A stretch of 64,000 nucleotides of DNA from UBA4802 sp964509195. GTDB lineage: Bacteria > Spirochaetota > UBA4802 > UB4802. The notes under the pieces were generated by a model. The model searched no databases. It saw only the letters and a program-made list of their open reading frames with translations, and had not been told where the DNA came from. Each line of letters begins with the position of its first letter. Within the stretch, counting starts at the first letter, position 1. The stretch is taken from NCBI GenBank assembly GCA_964509195.1, contig CAZDWJ010000002.1:186001-250000 (forward strand), written 5' to 3'. The position numbers and the translations under genes were made by a program. This document shows, piece by piece, positions 35,350 through 45,175 of the stretch.

Positions 35350-38337
35350 CTAAAATTCACTAAAAGTAGATTTGTATGCATTATGAACATCATATACAGA
35401 AATGTTGATTATTTCGCTGTTATTTATTCCAATTATTTTAATGTACTGATCATTATCTACATTTCCAATATGAGCAAAAGGTATGTCATTACAGAGGCTT
35501 TCAAATTGTTTTTTATTTTCAGGAGCTATCGACACTAATATGCGTCCCTGAGATTCAGAATAAAGTAATGTGTCATTACGCAGTACATTATTTTGTGGCA
35601 CTTTAGACAAGTCGATAGTAGCTCCTAAAAGACCACCCATTGCAGATTTTGCAAGTGCAAGCGCAAGACCACCACGTTCAATGCTGATACTTGAAGCGAC
35701 AATACCTTTGCGCAATGCTTTTTCTATAGTTCTGTAAATTTTCATATTGAGTGATGAATCAACTTTAGGTACAGTGCTACCTATGTATTTATGGCCTGAC
35801 AATTTTTCACCCATATAGGCAAGATATTCGCTCCCACCCAATTCATCACTGGTCACACCTAGTATATAAATTAAGTCACCAGGCATTTTAAAATCCAGGG
35901 TCTGGCAATATGAAATATCAGAAACAATACCAATTGAAGAAATTAACAGTGTTGGTGGTACAGATATAAATACTTCGTTAAAGTTTTCATCATACCCTTT
36001 GAAGTCGTTAAACATACTATCTTTACCACTGATAAAGGGTGTTTTGTATGAAACAGCAAAATCATAGCAAGCACGAGCTGCTTCTTTTAGCTGACCCAAT
36101 CTATATGGATTTGTTGAATCGCACCAACAGAAGTTATCCAGCAATGCTAATTTATCAAAATCGCATCCAGTAGCTATAGCATTGCGTACTGCAGTATCAA
36201 TAGAACAGGCTGCCATCCAGTAGGTGTCAATATCGCTGTATGATGGATATAGCCCTTGTGAAAGCACAACACCACGATTAGATGAAAGAACAGGCCTTAT
36301 GACAGTTGCATTCCCATTTACTTTGCCTTTACCCTGCAGCGGCTTGATTACACTATTACCCTGAACTTCATGGTCGTATTGCGTTGAGATAAATTCAAAG
36401 CTTGCTGTATTGAGGCGTTTTACCATTGCAATAAAATCATCTTTTGCATTTATGGGTTCATAAAATTCAGGGTATGGGTATGATTGTGGCGTGTAAGTAC
36501 TGGTTAGTTTTTTTTGGGGAAGTCCTTCATGTAAGAATTGAAGGTCAATGTTAAAAACTATCTTTCCATTATAATATACAATACCTCTCCCTGAATCGGT
36601 AAATTTACCAATAACCCATGCTTCAATTCCTCTTCGTTTCATTAGGTCAAGAAAAGCTTCCAGCGTTTCATCAGGAACTGCAAGTGTCATTCGTTCTTGT
36701 GACTCTGATACCCATATTTGCCAGGGTGACAGACCAGGATATTTAAGCGGCACTTTATCCAGATATACAATAAAACCGCCAGCTTCTCGTGCCATTTCTG
36801 ATACTGAGCATGATAACCCCCCGGCGCCATTATCAGTTATAGAGTGATACAATCCCAAATCACGTGCTTCTTTCACAATAGCGTCTGAAAATTTTTTCTG
36901 TGTTATAGGATCCCCAATCTGGACTGCGGTAGCAGGACTGCCCGATGTCAATGCTTCCGAGGAAAATGTTGCGCCATGAATTCCATCGCGCCCCACTCTC
37001 CCGCCAACCATCACAATGTTGTCACCGGGCATAGCCTTTTTTTGAACCGACGATTTGCCTTTAATTTTTTTTGGGATAAGTCCAACTGTGCCCACAAACA
37101 CCAGAGGTTTCCCTTTATAGCGATCGTCAAAATACACAAAGCCTTGTGGTGTAGGTATTCCAGAGCAGTTTCCACCAACGTTTACACCATGAATCACCCC
37201 TTCCATGATTCTTCGTGGCGATAGCATCTTTGAATTTTTATCTTTTGATTTATATAAAGGCTTCGTATCAAAAGGATTAGCAAAACAAAACCCATAGCGG
37301 TTAGCAACAGGTTTTGAACCTAAGCCAAAGCCAATGGCATCCCTGTTAACACCAACAATTCCGGTGATAGCTCCGCCAAAAGGATCCAGCGCACTTGGGC
37401 TATTGTGAGTTTCAACTTTATCAGCAATAACATAATCATCATCAAATTCAATTCCACCAGCATTGTCGCTAAAAACTGAAACACAGATATCATTTTTACC
37501 TTTTTCCCTGCGGATCCGCAACGTTGCTTCTTTAATGTAATGTTTAAATATACCTTCATCTATATCATCAAGTTGAGCGGCAAATATAGTATGTTTACAG
37601 TGTTCACTCCAGGTTTGAGCTATCGACTCTAGCTCAACATCTGTGGGATTGCGTTTTTCTATATCTTTATAATACTTTTTAATTGCTTCCAGGGAAAGCA
37701 TGTCAAGTGCCAGAGGGCCACGACGTGTGCCATCAGGGTTTTTAATACCTTCTTTTCCCAACGCGATGAGTTCTTCTTCGGGAACGTCTAATGAAACTTC
37801 TTCAGCTTTTGCATCTTCATGCAAAGTAACAACAGGAATGACATTTCCAAATCCATTATGTGCAATATACTCATCGTATGTTAAAATACTTGCACGCTGT
37901 ATTAATGGATTATATAATTCAAGTGAAATCTCATGTACCTCTTCAGTGCCTATCTCTCCCCAAAAAAAATATGTCGAAGAAGTAAATACACATTTTTCAG
38001 GGTCACAGTGGGTTTTAAAAATATCTTCAATAATTTCGCGGGTTGTATGGGCAACATTGTCAGTTACACCGGGTAGATACCCAATCTCTATAGCATAGGT
38101 AAAGTGATCAGGTACATAAGGTTTATTTATGGAATAATTCTGTGTAACAGGCTGTATAAGGGCTTTTGCTACCGTATCGATTTGAGCATCTGTAAGTGGA
38201 ATATTTATGAGATAGTTATCGGTACGAATACATTTATGTATATTAAATCCTAAATGGTGTAATTTGTTTTTCAATACAATACCACGTGAATCAGGAATGG
38301 TATAATATATTTCAATACGGTAATTGGCAAATTCCAT
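35350..38337 (-). CDS. purL: Phosphoribosylformylglycinamidine synthase PurL with N-terminal PurS-like domain
   Basis: A 995-residue synthase that converts FGAR to FGAM with ATP. ATG 38337 has AAGAGG upstream; the open frame to 38394 begins in the leader. The first about 200 residues (FANYRIEIYYTIPDSRG...) look like one or two PurS-type modules, followed by SEHCKHTIF, KVETHNSPSALDPFGGAITG and a second ATP-grasp-like half. Compared with small PurL (about 600-740) plus separate PurS, and with the 1290-residue enzyme that includes glutaminase, this is an intermediate form: PurS fused, glutaminase (purQ) separate. Residues 35350-35400 end normally. It is preceded by a structured leader. Confidence 0.92.
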   Translation of the reverse strand: MEFANYRIEIYYTIPDSRGIVLKNKLHHLGFNIHKCIRTDNYLINIPLTDAQIDTVAKALIQPVTQNYSINKPYVPDHFTYAIEIGYLPGVTDNVAHTTREIIEDIFKTHCDPEKCVFTSSTYFFWGEIGTEEVHEISLELYNPLIQRASILTYDEYIAHNGFGNVIPVVTLHEDAKAEEVSLDVPEEELIALGKEGIKNPDGTRRGPLALDMLSLEAIKKYYKDIEKRNPTDVELESIAQTWSEHCKHTIFAAQLDDIDEGIFKHYIKEATLRIRREKGKNDICVSVFSDNAGGIEFDDDYVIADKVETHNSPSALDPFGGAITGIVGVNRDAIGFGLGSKPVANRYGFCFANPFDTKPLYKSKDKNSKMLSPRRIMEGVIHGVNVGGNCSGIPTPQGFVYFDDRYKGKPLVFVGTVGLIPKKIKGKSSVQKKAMPGDNIVMVGGRVGRDGIHGATFSSEALTSGSPATAVQIGDPITQKKFSDAIVKEARDLGLYHSITDNGAGGLSCSVSEMAREAGGFIVYLDKVPLKYPGLSPWQIWVSESQERMTLAVPDETLEAFLDLMKRRGIEAWVIGKFTDSGRGIVYYNGKIVFNIDLQFLHEGLPQKKLTSTYTPQSYPYPEFYEPINAKDDFIAMVKRLNTASFEFISTQYDHEVQGNSVIKPLQGKGKVNGNATVIRPVLSSNRGVVLSQGLYPSYSDIDTYWMAACSIDTAVRNAIATGCDFDKLALLDNFCWCDSTNPYRLGQLKEAARACYDFAVSYKTPFISGKDSMFNDFKGYDENFNEVFISVPPTLLISSIGIVSDISYCQTLDFKMPGDLIYILGVTSDELGGSEYLAYMGEKLSGHKYIGSTVPKVDSSLNMKIYRTIEKALRKGIVASSISIERGGLALALAKSAMGGLLGATIDLSKVPQNNVLRNDTLLYSESQGRILVSIAPENKKQFESLCNDIPFAHIGNVDNDQYIKIIGINNSEIINISVYDVHNAYKSTFSEF

Positions 38338-38750
38338 GATGAAAACCTCTTGATAATCTTTGTGATTTATTATTAAACATAATAAAAAAATCAAGACATA
38401 AAATTAAAAGCACACCATTAAATGGTGCGCTTTTTGATTCTATCTTTAGCTGCTCGGTATGTATCAGTTTTGTTCAATGCTAAAGATACGAAGAAATCCT
38501 GCTGCATAAATTAAATATATCAAAATAAGTATGATTATCAAAAAAATATAGTATGGGCACATTTAAAAAATACTTACATCCTTACAATTTGCAATAAAAG
38601 AAAGTAATATCTACCTGTATATGTGCCCCATAGGAGACATACTAAATAAATTAGTTTTTTAAGGTTCTTTCTTTTTACAAAGAAGATTGATTTTATTTTT
38701 TATAATTAGTATATTATCTTACAAATATATATCAGTAAAGGAGGTGTGCC
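38338..38750. other. 413-base gap with structured leader and terminator-like hairpin upstream of purL
   Basis: Read leftward toward purL it holds a long-range pair, TATCTTTAGC at 38441-38450 with its complement at 38479-38488, and then the terminator-like hairpin at 38404-38435. That order (structure, then terminator, then gene) is what an attenuator would show. The right-hand part carries the promoter and AAGGAGGTG of the rightward small gene at 38751. I could not match the structure to a purine, PRPP or other known riboswitch. Confidence 0.45.
38404..38435 (-). terminator. Terminator-like hairpin in the purL leader
   Basis: CACACCATT and AATGGTGCG pair around AA with flanking AAAAG and CTTTTT runs on opposite sides. 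Read toward purL it ends in TTTT-rich sequence. No gene reads into it from either side before purL, which favours attenuation rather than ordinary termination. Confidence 0.5.
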
Positions 38751-39041
38751 ATGAAAGCAGGTTTATTGATTACTGGTAATGGTGCTTTAATTTATCTAAC
38801 TTCTTATGACAGCTTTATGAATGATAAACTTAAAGAAAAATTAGCATCAAAAGGTATCACTAAATTTATTGCGTACGAAATACCTGTTGAAGAAGCAAAA
38901 AAAAGGTATGGTGGACATTTTGATATTGTCATACGTGATTTACATGAAACAGATGATTTACGGATACTTGATTATGATGGTTCGAGAGCGTTCAAATTAT
39001 TTTCTTTTAAGGAACTAGGAAAACCAGTTTATCATGAATAA
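38751..39041 (+). CDS. Small protein of unknown function
   Basis: A 96-residue protein behind an excellent AAGGAGGTG. It begins MKAGLLITGNGALIYLTSYD and has alternating strands and helices with conserved-looking RYGGHFDIVIRDL. No signal peptide or membrane segment is present. It looks like a small cytosolic alpha/beta protein; I cannot name a family. It is a single-gene unit closed by the terminator at 39041-39074. Confidence 0.7.
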   Translation: MKAGLLITGNGALIYLTSYDSFMNDKLKEKLASKGITKFIAYEIPVEEAKKRYGGHFDIVIRDLHETDDLRILDYDGSRAFKLFSFKELGKPVYHE

Positions 39042-39074
39042 AAAAAAGGGGGCATCTATTACCCCCTTTTTTTT
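39041..39074. terminator. Bidirectional rho-independent terminator
   Basis: AAAAAAAGGGGG (39041-39052) and CCCCCTTTTTTTT (39062-39074) around a 9-base loop. It ends both the small gene and the leftward pyrophosphatase gene. Confidence 0.88.
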
Positions 39075-39077
39075 GCA

Positions 39078-41444
39078 TTACTTCATCATACCTAAGTATT
39101 TTGCTATCTGTGGGTAGAAGTGAACTACTACACCAGCAAATACTACTGATACCATGCTCATAAGCTTGAGGAGAATGTTAAGAGATGGTCCAGAAGTATC
39201 TTTGAATGGGTCACCAACAGTGTCACCAATAACGCCAGCTTTATGAGGATCTGATCCCTTTCCACCAAAGTTACCTTTCTCGATATATTTCTTGGCATTA
39301 TCCCATGCACCACCAGCGTTATTGAGCATACATGCCAGAGAGAAACCAGCAGCCAATGCACCTGCAAGTACACCGGTTGTACCAGCAACACCTAACAATA
39401 AACCGGCAGCTATCGGAACAATTAATGCTAAAAGTGAAGGAAGAATCATCTTCTTCTGTGCACCAGCTGTTGAAATCATAACGCAGCGTGCATAATCTGG
39501 CTTCTGTGTCCCCTTAAGTATTCCCGGGAATTCTTTGAACTGTCTGCGAACTTCTTCAACCATTGCACCTGCAGCTTTCCCAACAGCTTTGATAGTTAGT
39601 GCAGCAATTAAGAATGCCATCATTGCACCAAGGAACAATCCAGCAATAACCATAGGATTCAGCAGTGTTATATCGTATGCACGTACAAAATCGCCTATTG
39701 TTGCATTTCGAATTAAAACATTATTTAAATCAGCCTCAACTGTTGCTGGTAATATGTTATAGAATTTTACAGCACCTACCTGGAAGAAACCTTCTGCACT
39801 GCGTGCTGCATACTTGCTTACCCAAATCTTAACTTCTTCTATATAGGCAGCGATAAGAGCCATAGCTGTGAGTGCAGCAGAACCAATAGCAAAACCTTTG
39901 CCAATAGCAGCAGTAGTATTTCCAAGCATATCAAGTGCATCTGTTCTGGTTCTTACTTCTTTTCCTAAATGGCTCATTTCAGCGTTTCCACCAGCATTAT
40001 CTGCAATTGGGCCATAGGCATCAGTTGCAAGAGTGATACCCAGTGTTGAAAGCATACCAACAGCAGCAAAAGCAATACCATACAGACCTTTTGATACCGC
40101 GTTAGGATCAGTTGAAAAACCACCAGCTAAACCAAATGCAGCCAGTATACCCAATACGATAGTAACAACAGGAATAGCTGTTGACATCATACCAACTGAT
40201 ATACCATCAAGAATACCGGTTGCAGGACCCATTGTGTGCTGTTTTGCTATTCCCTGTGTTGGTGAATAATCATCAGCAGTGTAATACTCTGTTGATTTAC
40301 CAATAATCAAACCAGCTATCAAACCAGCAATAGAAGAACCAAAAACACCCCATGAAATAATGTTAACATAAGCCAGTACTGCTAATGCAATTATCAATAA
40401 AATTGAACTTCCCCATACGCCACGATTTAACGCTTTAAGAAGAGTTTTCATGGATGCATCTTCTTCTGTTCTTACAAAGAAGATTCCTATAACAGAGAAC
40501 AGAATACCAAGTCCAGCAACTATCATTGGTGCTATAACTGCATTTACATTTTCTATTCCTACAAGGGGGAGTGCGGCACCTAATGCAGCTGTAGAAAGAA
40601 TTGAACCACAGTATGATTCATAGAGGTCAGCACCCATACCGGCAACGTCACCAACGTTGTCGCCAACATTGTCAGCAATTGTTGCTGGGTTACGTGGGTC
40701 ATCTTCTGGGATTCCGGCTTCAACTTTACCAACCAGGTCAGCACCAACGTCAGCTGCTTTAGTGTATATACCACCACCAACACGGGCAAACAGAGCCTGA
40801 GTGGAAGCACCAAGTCCGAATGTGATCATTGTTGTAGTTATTTCAACCAGTTTACCGTGTTTAAACTGTTCTAATGCAGCACCTGAAAGACTGGAAAGGT
40901 CAAATGTCTGACCAGCAGTAAGTAAACCTATTTTTTCAGCCAATTCCTGACTGAAGCCCATGATATTATTGTCATAAACCCAGTTTAAAACGATGTACCA
41001 GAGAGAAATGTCAAGTAGACCAAAACCAACTACAACCAGACCCATAACAGCACCAGATCTGAATGCAACCTGCAAACCTCTGTTAAGCGATTCTCTAGCA
41101 CCCTGTGCAGTTCTAGAAGAAGCATTAGTTGCAGTATTCATACCCAAAAAACCGCATAAACCAGAGAAGAAACCACCAGTTAAAAATGCAAAAGGTACAA
41201 ATGGATTCTGGATCCCATAATACGCAAGAATAGACAATAAAATTACCAGGATCACAAACACCAAAGAGACCACCTTGTACTGTTGCCTAAGATACGCAAA
41301 AGCCCCTTCGCGTACAGCCTGAGCAATTTCGACCATTGTTTCATTTCCTTTATCTGCTTTCATCACCATTTTGTAGAAGATGTAAGCAAATAAAAGAGCG
41401 ATGATCGACCCAACAGGGGCAATCCAAAAAAGCATACTATCCAT
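39078..41444 (-). CDS. hppA: Membrane-bound ion-pumping pyrophosphatase
   Basis: A 788-residue membrane protein with about 16 segments that uses pyrophosphate to pump H+ or Na+. DVGADLVGKVEAGIPEDDPR and NPATIADNVGDNVGDVAGMG are the pyrophosphate site, matched by DAYGPIADNAGGNAEMS and DTVGDPFKDTSGPSLNILLK near the end. GNTTAAIGKGF carries alanine where K+-independent enzymes carry lysine, so it should need K+. Whether it pumps Na+ or H+ depends on a glutamate position I cannot place with certainty. AAGGAGTGG precedes the ATG. It is a single-gene unit. Confidence 0.93.
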   Translation of the reverse strand: MDSMLFWIAPVGSIIALLFAYIFYKMVMKADKGNETMVEIAQAVREGAFAYLRQQYKVVSLVFVILVILLSILAYYGIQNPFVPFAFLTGGFFSGLCGFLGMNTATNASSRTAQGARESLNRGLQVAFRSGAVMGLVVVGFGLLDISLWYIVLNWVYDNNIMGFSQELAEKIGLLTAGQTFDLSSLSGAALEQFKHGKLVEITTTMITFGLGASTQALFARVGGGIYTKAADVGADLVGKVEAGIPEDDPRNPATIADNVGDNVGDVAGMGADLYESYCGSILSTAALGAALPLVGIENVNAVIAPMIVAGLGILFSVIGIFFVRTEEDASMKTLLKALNRGVWGSSILLIIALAVLAYVNIISWGVFGSSIAGLIAGLIIGKSTEYYTADDYSPTQGIAKQHTMGPATGILDGISVGMMSTAIPVVTIVLGILAAFGLAGGFSTDPNAVSKGLYGIAFAAVGMLSTLGITLATDAYGPIADNAGGNAEMSHLGKEVRTRTDALDMLGNTTAAIGKGFAIGSAALTAMALIAAYIEEVKIWVSKYAARSAEGFFQVGAVKFYNILPATVEADLNNVLIRNATIGDFVRAYDITLLNPMVIAGLFLGAMMAFLIAALTIKAVGKAAGAMVEEVRRQFKEFPGILKGTQKPDYARCVMISTAGAQKKMILPSLLALIVPIAAGLLLGVAGTTGVLAGALAAGFSLACMLNNAGGAWDNAKKYIEKGNFGGKGSDPHKAGVIGDTVGDPFKDTSGPSLNILLKLMSMVSVVFAGVVVHFYPQIAKYLGMMK

Positions 41445-41680
41445 AGGGCCACTCCTTTTTATAAATTTTAATACAATTAGTTAAAACAATTAAAATAATA
41501 AAGTATTCTTTTGATGTCTAAAAAAAAGAAATACCATTTATTGTCAAGTGTATTTTAAAATTAAATATGATGCATGCAATTATATAATAACGGCAGTCTA
41601 AAAAATCAAATTGACAATTTGTTGTCTCAATTACTACTATGTAGCATCATAGTATAAGGGGGTAATGAATAATATTCTCT

Positions 41681-42523
41681 ATGGCTTCTGATGAGCAAAA
41701 GCCCAAAAAATCTAAAAATAATAATACTATTGTGATATTGAAAGAAAAGTTTTTAAAGTTATTACACAAAAAAGATCAAACTGCCCCAGTAGATAAATTG
41801 GCAATCCAGAAACAGGAGATGATTAAGGGTATTTTAAGCCTTTCTACAAAAAATGTAAGGGAGGTGATGATACCTCGAGTTGATATTAATGCAGTTGAGG
41901 AATTTATATCACTGAAAGAACTGGTAAAAATAATTATCGATGAGGGGCATTCACGTATACCAGTTTATTCCGGAACTATCGACAACATTACGGGAATTTT
42001 GTATGTTAAAGACCTCATGCCATTTATCATTGACAGGCGTATGAAGTTTAACATTAAAAAACTTTTGCATAAGCCATATTTTGTGCCGGAAACAATGACT
42101 CTGGATGAATTACTTCTGCAATTCCAAAAGCAAAATTTGCATTTGGCGATAGTTGTTGATGAATATGGCGGGGTTGCCGGTATAGTATCACTTGAAGATA
42201 TTCTTGAAGAGATTGTTGGTGAAATAAGAGATGAATTTGATGAAGATGAAATACCTGAAATACAAACCATATCAAAAAACAGTTGGGAGGTTGACTCACG
42301 GTTATCGATATCAGATTTCAATGAACACACAGGATGCAGTTTGCCAGATGAGGAATTTGATACTATTGGAGGTTTTGTGTTTGACCTTTTTGGCAAAATT
42401 CCCAAAAAAGATGAACAGATAAAATATAACAATATATCATTTAAAATAAAAGATATACAGGGAACCCGCATTGGTAGGATAATTGTATCGCTTATCCAGC
42501 AAAAAAATTCTGATAACAATTAA
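41681..42523 (+). CDS. CBS-domain protein of the CorC/HlyC group
   Basis: A 280-residue soluble protein. Two CBS repeats (about 45-170; VMIPRVDINAVEE, GHSRIPVYSG, NLHLAIVVDEYGGVAGIVSL) are followed by a CorC_HlyC FAD-like domain (about 190-275; FDTIGGFVFDLFGKIPKKDE). The DUF21 membrane part of full-length hemolysin-C proteins is absent, as in enterobacterial CorC, which acts in Mg2+/Co2+ efflux. Its ATG has no strong binding site; GGGGG lies 20 bases upstream ahead of an overlapping nine-codon frame. It is 6 bases ahead of recO. Confidence 0.82.
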   Translation: MASDEQKPKKSKNNNTIVILKEKFLKLLHKKDQTAPVDKLAIQKQEMIKGILSLSTKNVREVMIPRVDINAVEEFISLKELVKIIIDEGHSRIPVYSGTIDNITGILYVKDLMPFIIDRRMKFNIKKLLHKPYFVPETMTLDELLLQFQKQNLHLAIVVDEYGGVAGIVSLEDILEEIVGEIRDEFDEDEIPEIQTISKNSWEVDSRLSISDFNEHTGCSLPDEEFDTIGGFVFDLFGKIPKKDEQIKYNNISFKIKDIQGTRIGRIIVSLIQQKNSDNN

Positions 42524-42529
42524 CATGCT

Positions 42530-43270
42530 ATGGAAATCCAGAAAACAGAAGGAATTGTATTACGAAAAATTCCAATTCTGGAGGCAGATATTACTGATAT
42601 TATTTATACCAGGGATCATGGGAAGCGGACCTTTATATTTAAGGGCATAAAAAAAACAAAACGCCGTAGTTTATCCGCAATTGAGCCGGGAAGCATTGTA
42701 CATCTAGTATATTATCATGATGAACAAAAAGCAATGCTCAATGTTAAGGAATTTTCCTCCATAGTTGATACATTATCTTTAAGAGATAATTATCAGTCAA
42801 TGATGACTCTTTTTCTATTGCTGGAAGTTGTTGATAAAACCACTGGATATAGTGATCAGAATGTAAAAATATACAGGCTTTTAAAAGGAGCTATCGAAAC
42901 ACTACATAAAACCGATGCATATTATTTTTTTGCATTAGCATTTATTACACATTATTTAAAAATATCAGGCATATTGCCGGATTTTTTTCATTGTACAATA
43001 TGCCAAAAAGATATTATAACCGACATGTATTTAACTGAATATCAACTCAATGCCTTTTGCAATAACTGTGCACCTCACAATGCATTTTTATTTAAAGCGA
43101 TAGCTCCCTTAATACATGAGATATTGGTTAAAAGATTTCTGGATATAGAGATTAATAAATATAATTCATCTGATATACAAAAACTTCTCTTTCATATATT
43201 GTTGTTTATTGATCATTATTTTAATATACATATAAAAACAAAAGAATTATTATTTAATAGTACAAAATAA
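42530..43270 (+). CDS. recO: DNA repair protein RecO
   Basis: A 246-residue protein. The N-terminal OB fold (EGIVLRKIPILEADITDIIY, then GKRTFIFKGIKK) and a C-terminal four-cysteine zinc site (CTICQKDI...FCNNC) identify RecO. It loads RecA with RecR in recombinational repair. It directly follows the CorC-like gene, with which it shares a transcript. Confidence 0.88.
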   Translation: MEIQKTEGIVLRKIPILEADITDIIYTRDHGKRTFIFKGIKKTKRRSLSAIEPGSIVHLVYYHDEQKAMLNVKEFSSIVDTLSLRDNYQSMMTLFLLLEVVDKTTGYSDQNVKIYRLLKGAIETLHKTDAYYFFALAFITHYLKISGILPDFFHCTICQKDIITDMYLTEYQLNAFCNNCAPHNAFLFKAIAPLIHEILVKRFLDIEINKYNSSDIQKLLFHILLFIDHYFNIHIKTKELLFNSTK

Positions 43271-43308
43271 TAAATACTATAATATATAATATTATTATTA
43301 AATATATA

Positions 43309-43336
43309 TTGACATATAGTGCTATTAATATATCAT
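43309..43336 (+). promoter_or_regulatory. Promoter of the outer-membrane-like protein gene
   Basis: TTGACA (43309-43314) and TATCAT (43331-43336) with a 16-base spacer, followed by AAGGAGG before the ATG at 43377. Confidence 0.5.
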
Positions 43337-43376
43337 TAGTATACATTTATTACTATTATTTTAAGGAGGATGTTTT

Positions 43377-44150
43377 ATGTATAAACGCCTATTTATTATT
43401 TTCTTTGCAGTACTTGTTATTTCAAGTATTTCAGTACTTCCCGGTTATGCATGTTTTGATACTTTTCTGTTTTTACACCATAAATCAATGGTGTATCCAA
43501 CAGGTTATTTTGCTGCTGATGTGTTGGGTGAGTATTCTTTCAACAATACAGATGCACCTGATCAGGATTCATATTTTACCAATTACAGTATGTATTATGG
43601 ATTGGCTGACAGAGTGTCGGTACAATTAGGCCTAACTCAGGCTGAAACGACACGAGCGGAAAATAAATATAGTACTGAATCATGGTCAGTGAGAGGTGTA
43701 TATAATGCAATCCGTGCTAACAGCGGGAATTATTTCATGGATTTGGTTGCAGAGCATCATACAGGGGTTGATATTGATGAAAATATGGCTCACTTTTCAA
43801 TTCCAAATCTATTTTATGTATCAAATTTTATTGTAGTAATCCATCCAGTGTATGAAATGACTTACAGCAAGAATGAAAGAGAACATACTTTTGGTGGTCA
43901 TGGTGGTGTGTTTTATAATATTAATAATACAGGAATTATTGGAATTGGTGGTGAATTTGCTTCAGCACAATCAAGCAGTGCACTGGGTAAACGATTTACT
44001 GAAGGTGAAGCTGCTGCAAGTCTTTTTATAGGATTTAACCTTGGAAATATTTATTTTCAAAATGAGTTTGCAAAAGGATTAAACAATTCAAGAGATTTTG
44101 GTTTTGCAGCAACACTTAAATTCTTTTTTAATGCAGGAATGAGTATATAA
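43377..44150 (+). CDS. Probable outer-membrane beta-barrel protein of unknown function
   Basis: A 257-residue secreted protein with a signal peptide (about 1-25, ending LPGYACF) behind AAGGAGGATG. The rest alternates aromatic and small residues in short strands (YGLADRVSVQLGLTQAET, GIIGIGGEFASAQSS, NIYFQNEFAKGLNNSRDFGF) and ends in a strand finishing FNAGMSI, as expected of a small beta-barrel. There is no recognisable family. It has its own promoter and terminator. Confidence 0.75.
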   Translation: MYKRLFIIFFAVLVISSISVLPGYACFDTFLFLHHKSMVYPTGYFAADVLGEYSFNNTDAPDQDSYFTNYSMYYGLADRVSVQLGLTQAETTRAENKYSTESWSVRGVYNAIRANSGNYFMDLVAEHHTGVDIDENMAHFSIPNLFYVSNFIVVIHPVYEMTYSKNEREHTFGGHGGVFYNINNTGIIGIGGEFASAQSSSALGKRFTEGEAAASLFIGFNLGNIYFQNEFAKGLNNSRDFGFAATLKFFFNAGMSI

Positions 44151-44157
44151 CGTAACT

Positions 44158-44188
44158 AAAAAAGGCACGGTTAAAACCGTGCCTTTTT
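44158..44188. terminator. Bidirectional rho-independent terminator
   Basis: AAAGGCACGGTT (44161-44172) and AACCGTGCCTTT (44175-44186) with flanking A and T runs, between the barrel gene and the leftward etfA. Confidence 0.88.
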
Positions 44189-44213
44189 AATTTTTATTAA
44201 ATTAAAACAAATA

Positions 44214-45164
44214 TTACAGCTGTTCCATAATCGCGGGTATTACTTCAAAAAGATCACCTACGATACCATAGGTAGCAATGTTGAAAATTGGTGCTTCAGG
44301 ATCTTTATTAATAGCAACGATTACCTTAGAACCTTTCATACCTGCTACGTGCTGAATAGCACCTGAAATACCACACGCTATATAGAGATCAGGGGTAACA
44401 GTTTTACCTGACTGACCAACCTGACGAGCAGCATCTGTCCAGCCGGCATCAACTACAGGTCGTGATGCAGCATATTCGCCACCTAGTTTCTTTGCTAAAT
44501 TAACAATAACATCATTGTATTTATCCTTTTCTTTAGTTCCTCTACCACCAGATACGATGATCTTAGCCTGTGAAATGTCAACTGAACCTGCCATGGTTTC
44601 GACAAACTGTTTAAATTTTCTGCGTGGTTCAGGGATTGAAGCTGATACTGCTGTTACTGAACCTGCGCCACCTGCAGCCTCTTTTTCAAAAGCGCCCTTT
44701 TCAAATGTTGCAATAAATTTATCAGTTTTAACTGAACGCTGCTCCTGTATTTTGCCATTATAGGTATTTCGGGTAAATACAACAGCCCCACCCTGGACTT
44801 CAAATTTGTTGCAGTTTGTAACTATACCACATCCTAAATTCATAGCTAATTTAGCAGCATAGTCGGTGCCATCGTAGGTATGCGGTACTAATACACCTTT
44901 AACATCCTGTGCTTCTACCACTGCTTTAGCAGCAGCAACATATGTATCAGCACTATATACTTCAAGTTTAGGGTCTACTACTGCAAATACTTCTGGAATA
45001 TATTGTGCAACTTCCTTTGCTAAACTGTCATCTTTATAAAAAACTGCAGCAGCAGGGGATGCACCCATTGCAGATGCTAATGCTTTAGCAGCTTTGCAAA
45101 GTTCTAATGTAGCATCGCTAATTTTTCCATTTCTCTGTTCTGCTATTACTAATATACGTGCCAT
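44214..45164 (-). CDS. etfA: Electron transfer flavoprotein alpha subunit
   Basis: A 316-residue protein carrying the FAD domain. IIVSGGRGTKEKD, ASRPVVDAGW, GQSGKTVTPDLYIACGISG and INKDPEAPIFNIATYGIVGD are the usual alpha-subunit motifs. AAGGGGGT precedes the ATG, 11 bases after etfB. With EtfB it takes electrons from acyl-CoA dehydrogenases, two of which lie in this window, and passes them on to a quinone oxidoreductase. Confidence 0.93.
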   Translation of the reverse strand: MARILVIAEQRNGKISDATLELCKAAKALASAMGASPAAAVFYKDDSLAKEVAQYIPEVFAVVDPKLEVYSADTYVAAAKAVVEAQDVKGVLVPHTYDGTDYAAKLAMNLGCGIVTNCNKFEVQGGAVVFTRNTYNGKIQEQRSVKTDKFIATFEKGAFEKEAAGGAGSVTAVSASIPEPRRKFKQFVETMAGSVDISQAKIIVSGGRGTKEKDKYNDVIVNLAKKLGGEYAASRPVVDAGWTDAARQVGQSGKTVTPDLYIACGISGAIQHVAGMKGSKVIVAINKDPEAPIFNIATYGIVGDLFEVIPAIMEQL

Positions 45165-45175
45165 TGTGTACCCCC

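Noticed and set aside
39292..41220. Several frames opposite the pyrophosphatase gene
   Set aside because: They mirror the hydrophobic repeats of the real gene and have no independent support.
41664..41690. Nine-codon frame starting behind GGGGG before the CorC-like gene
   Set aside because: Too short to support as a gene; mentioned only because it has the better binding site and overlaps the real start.
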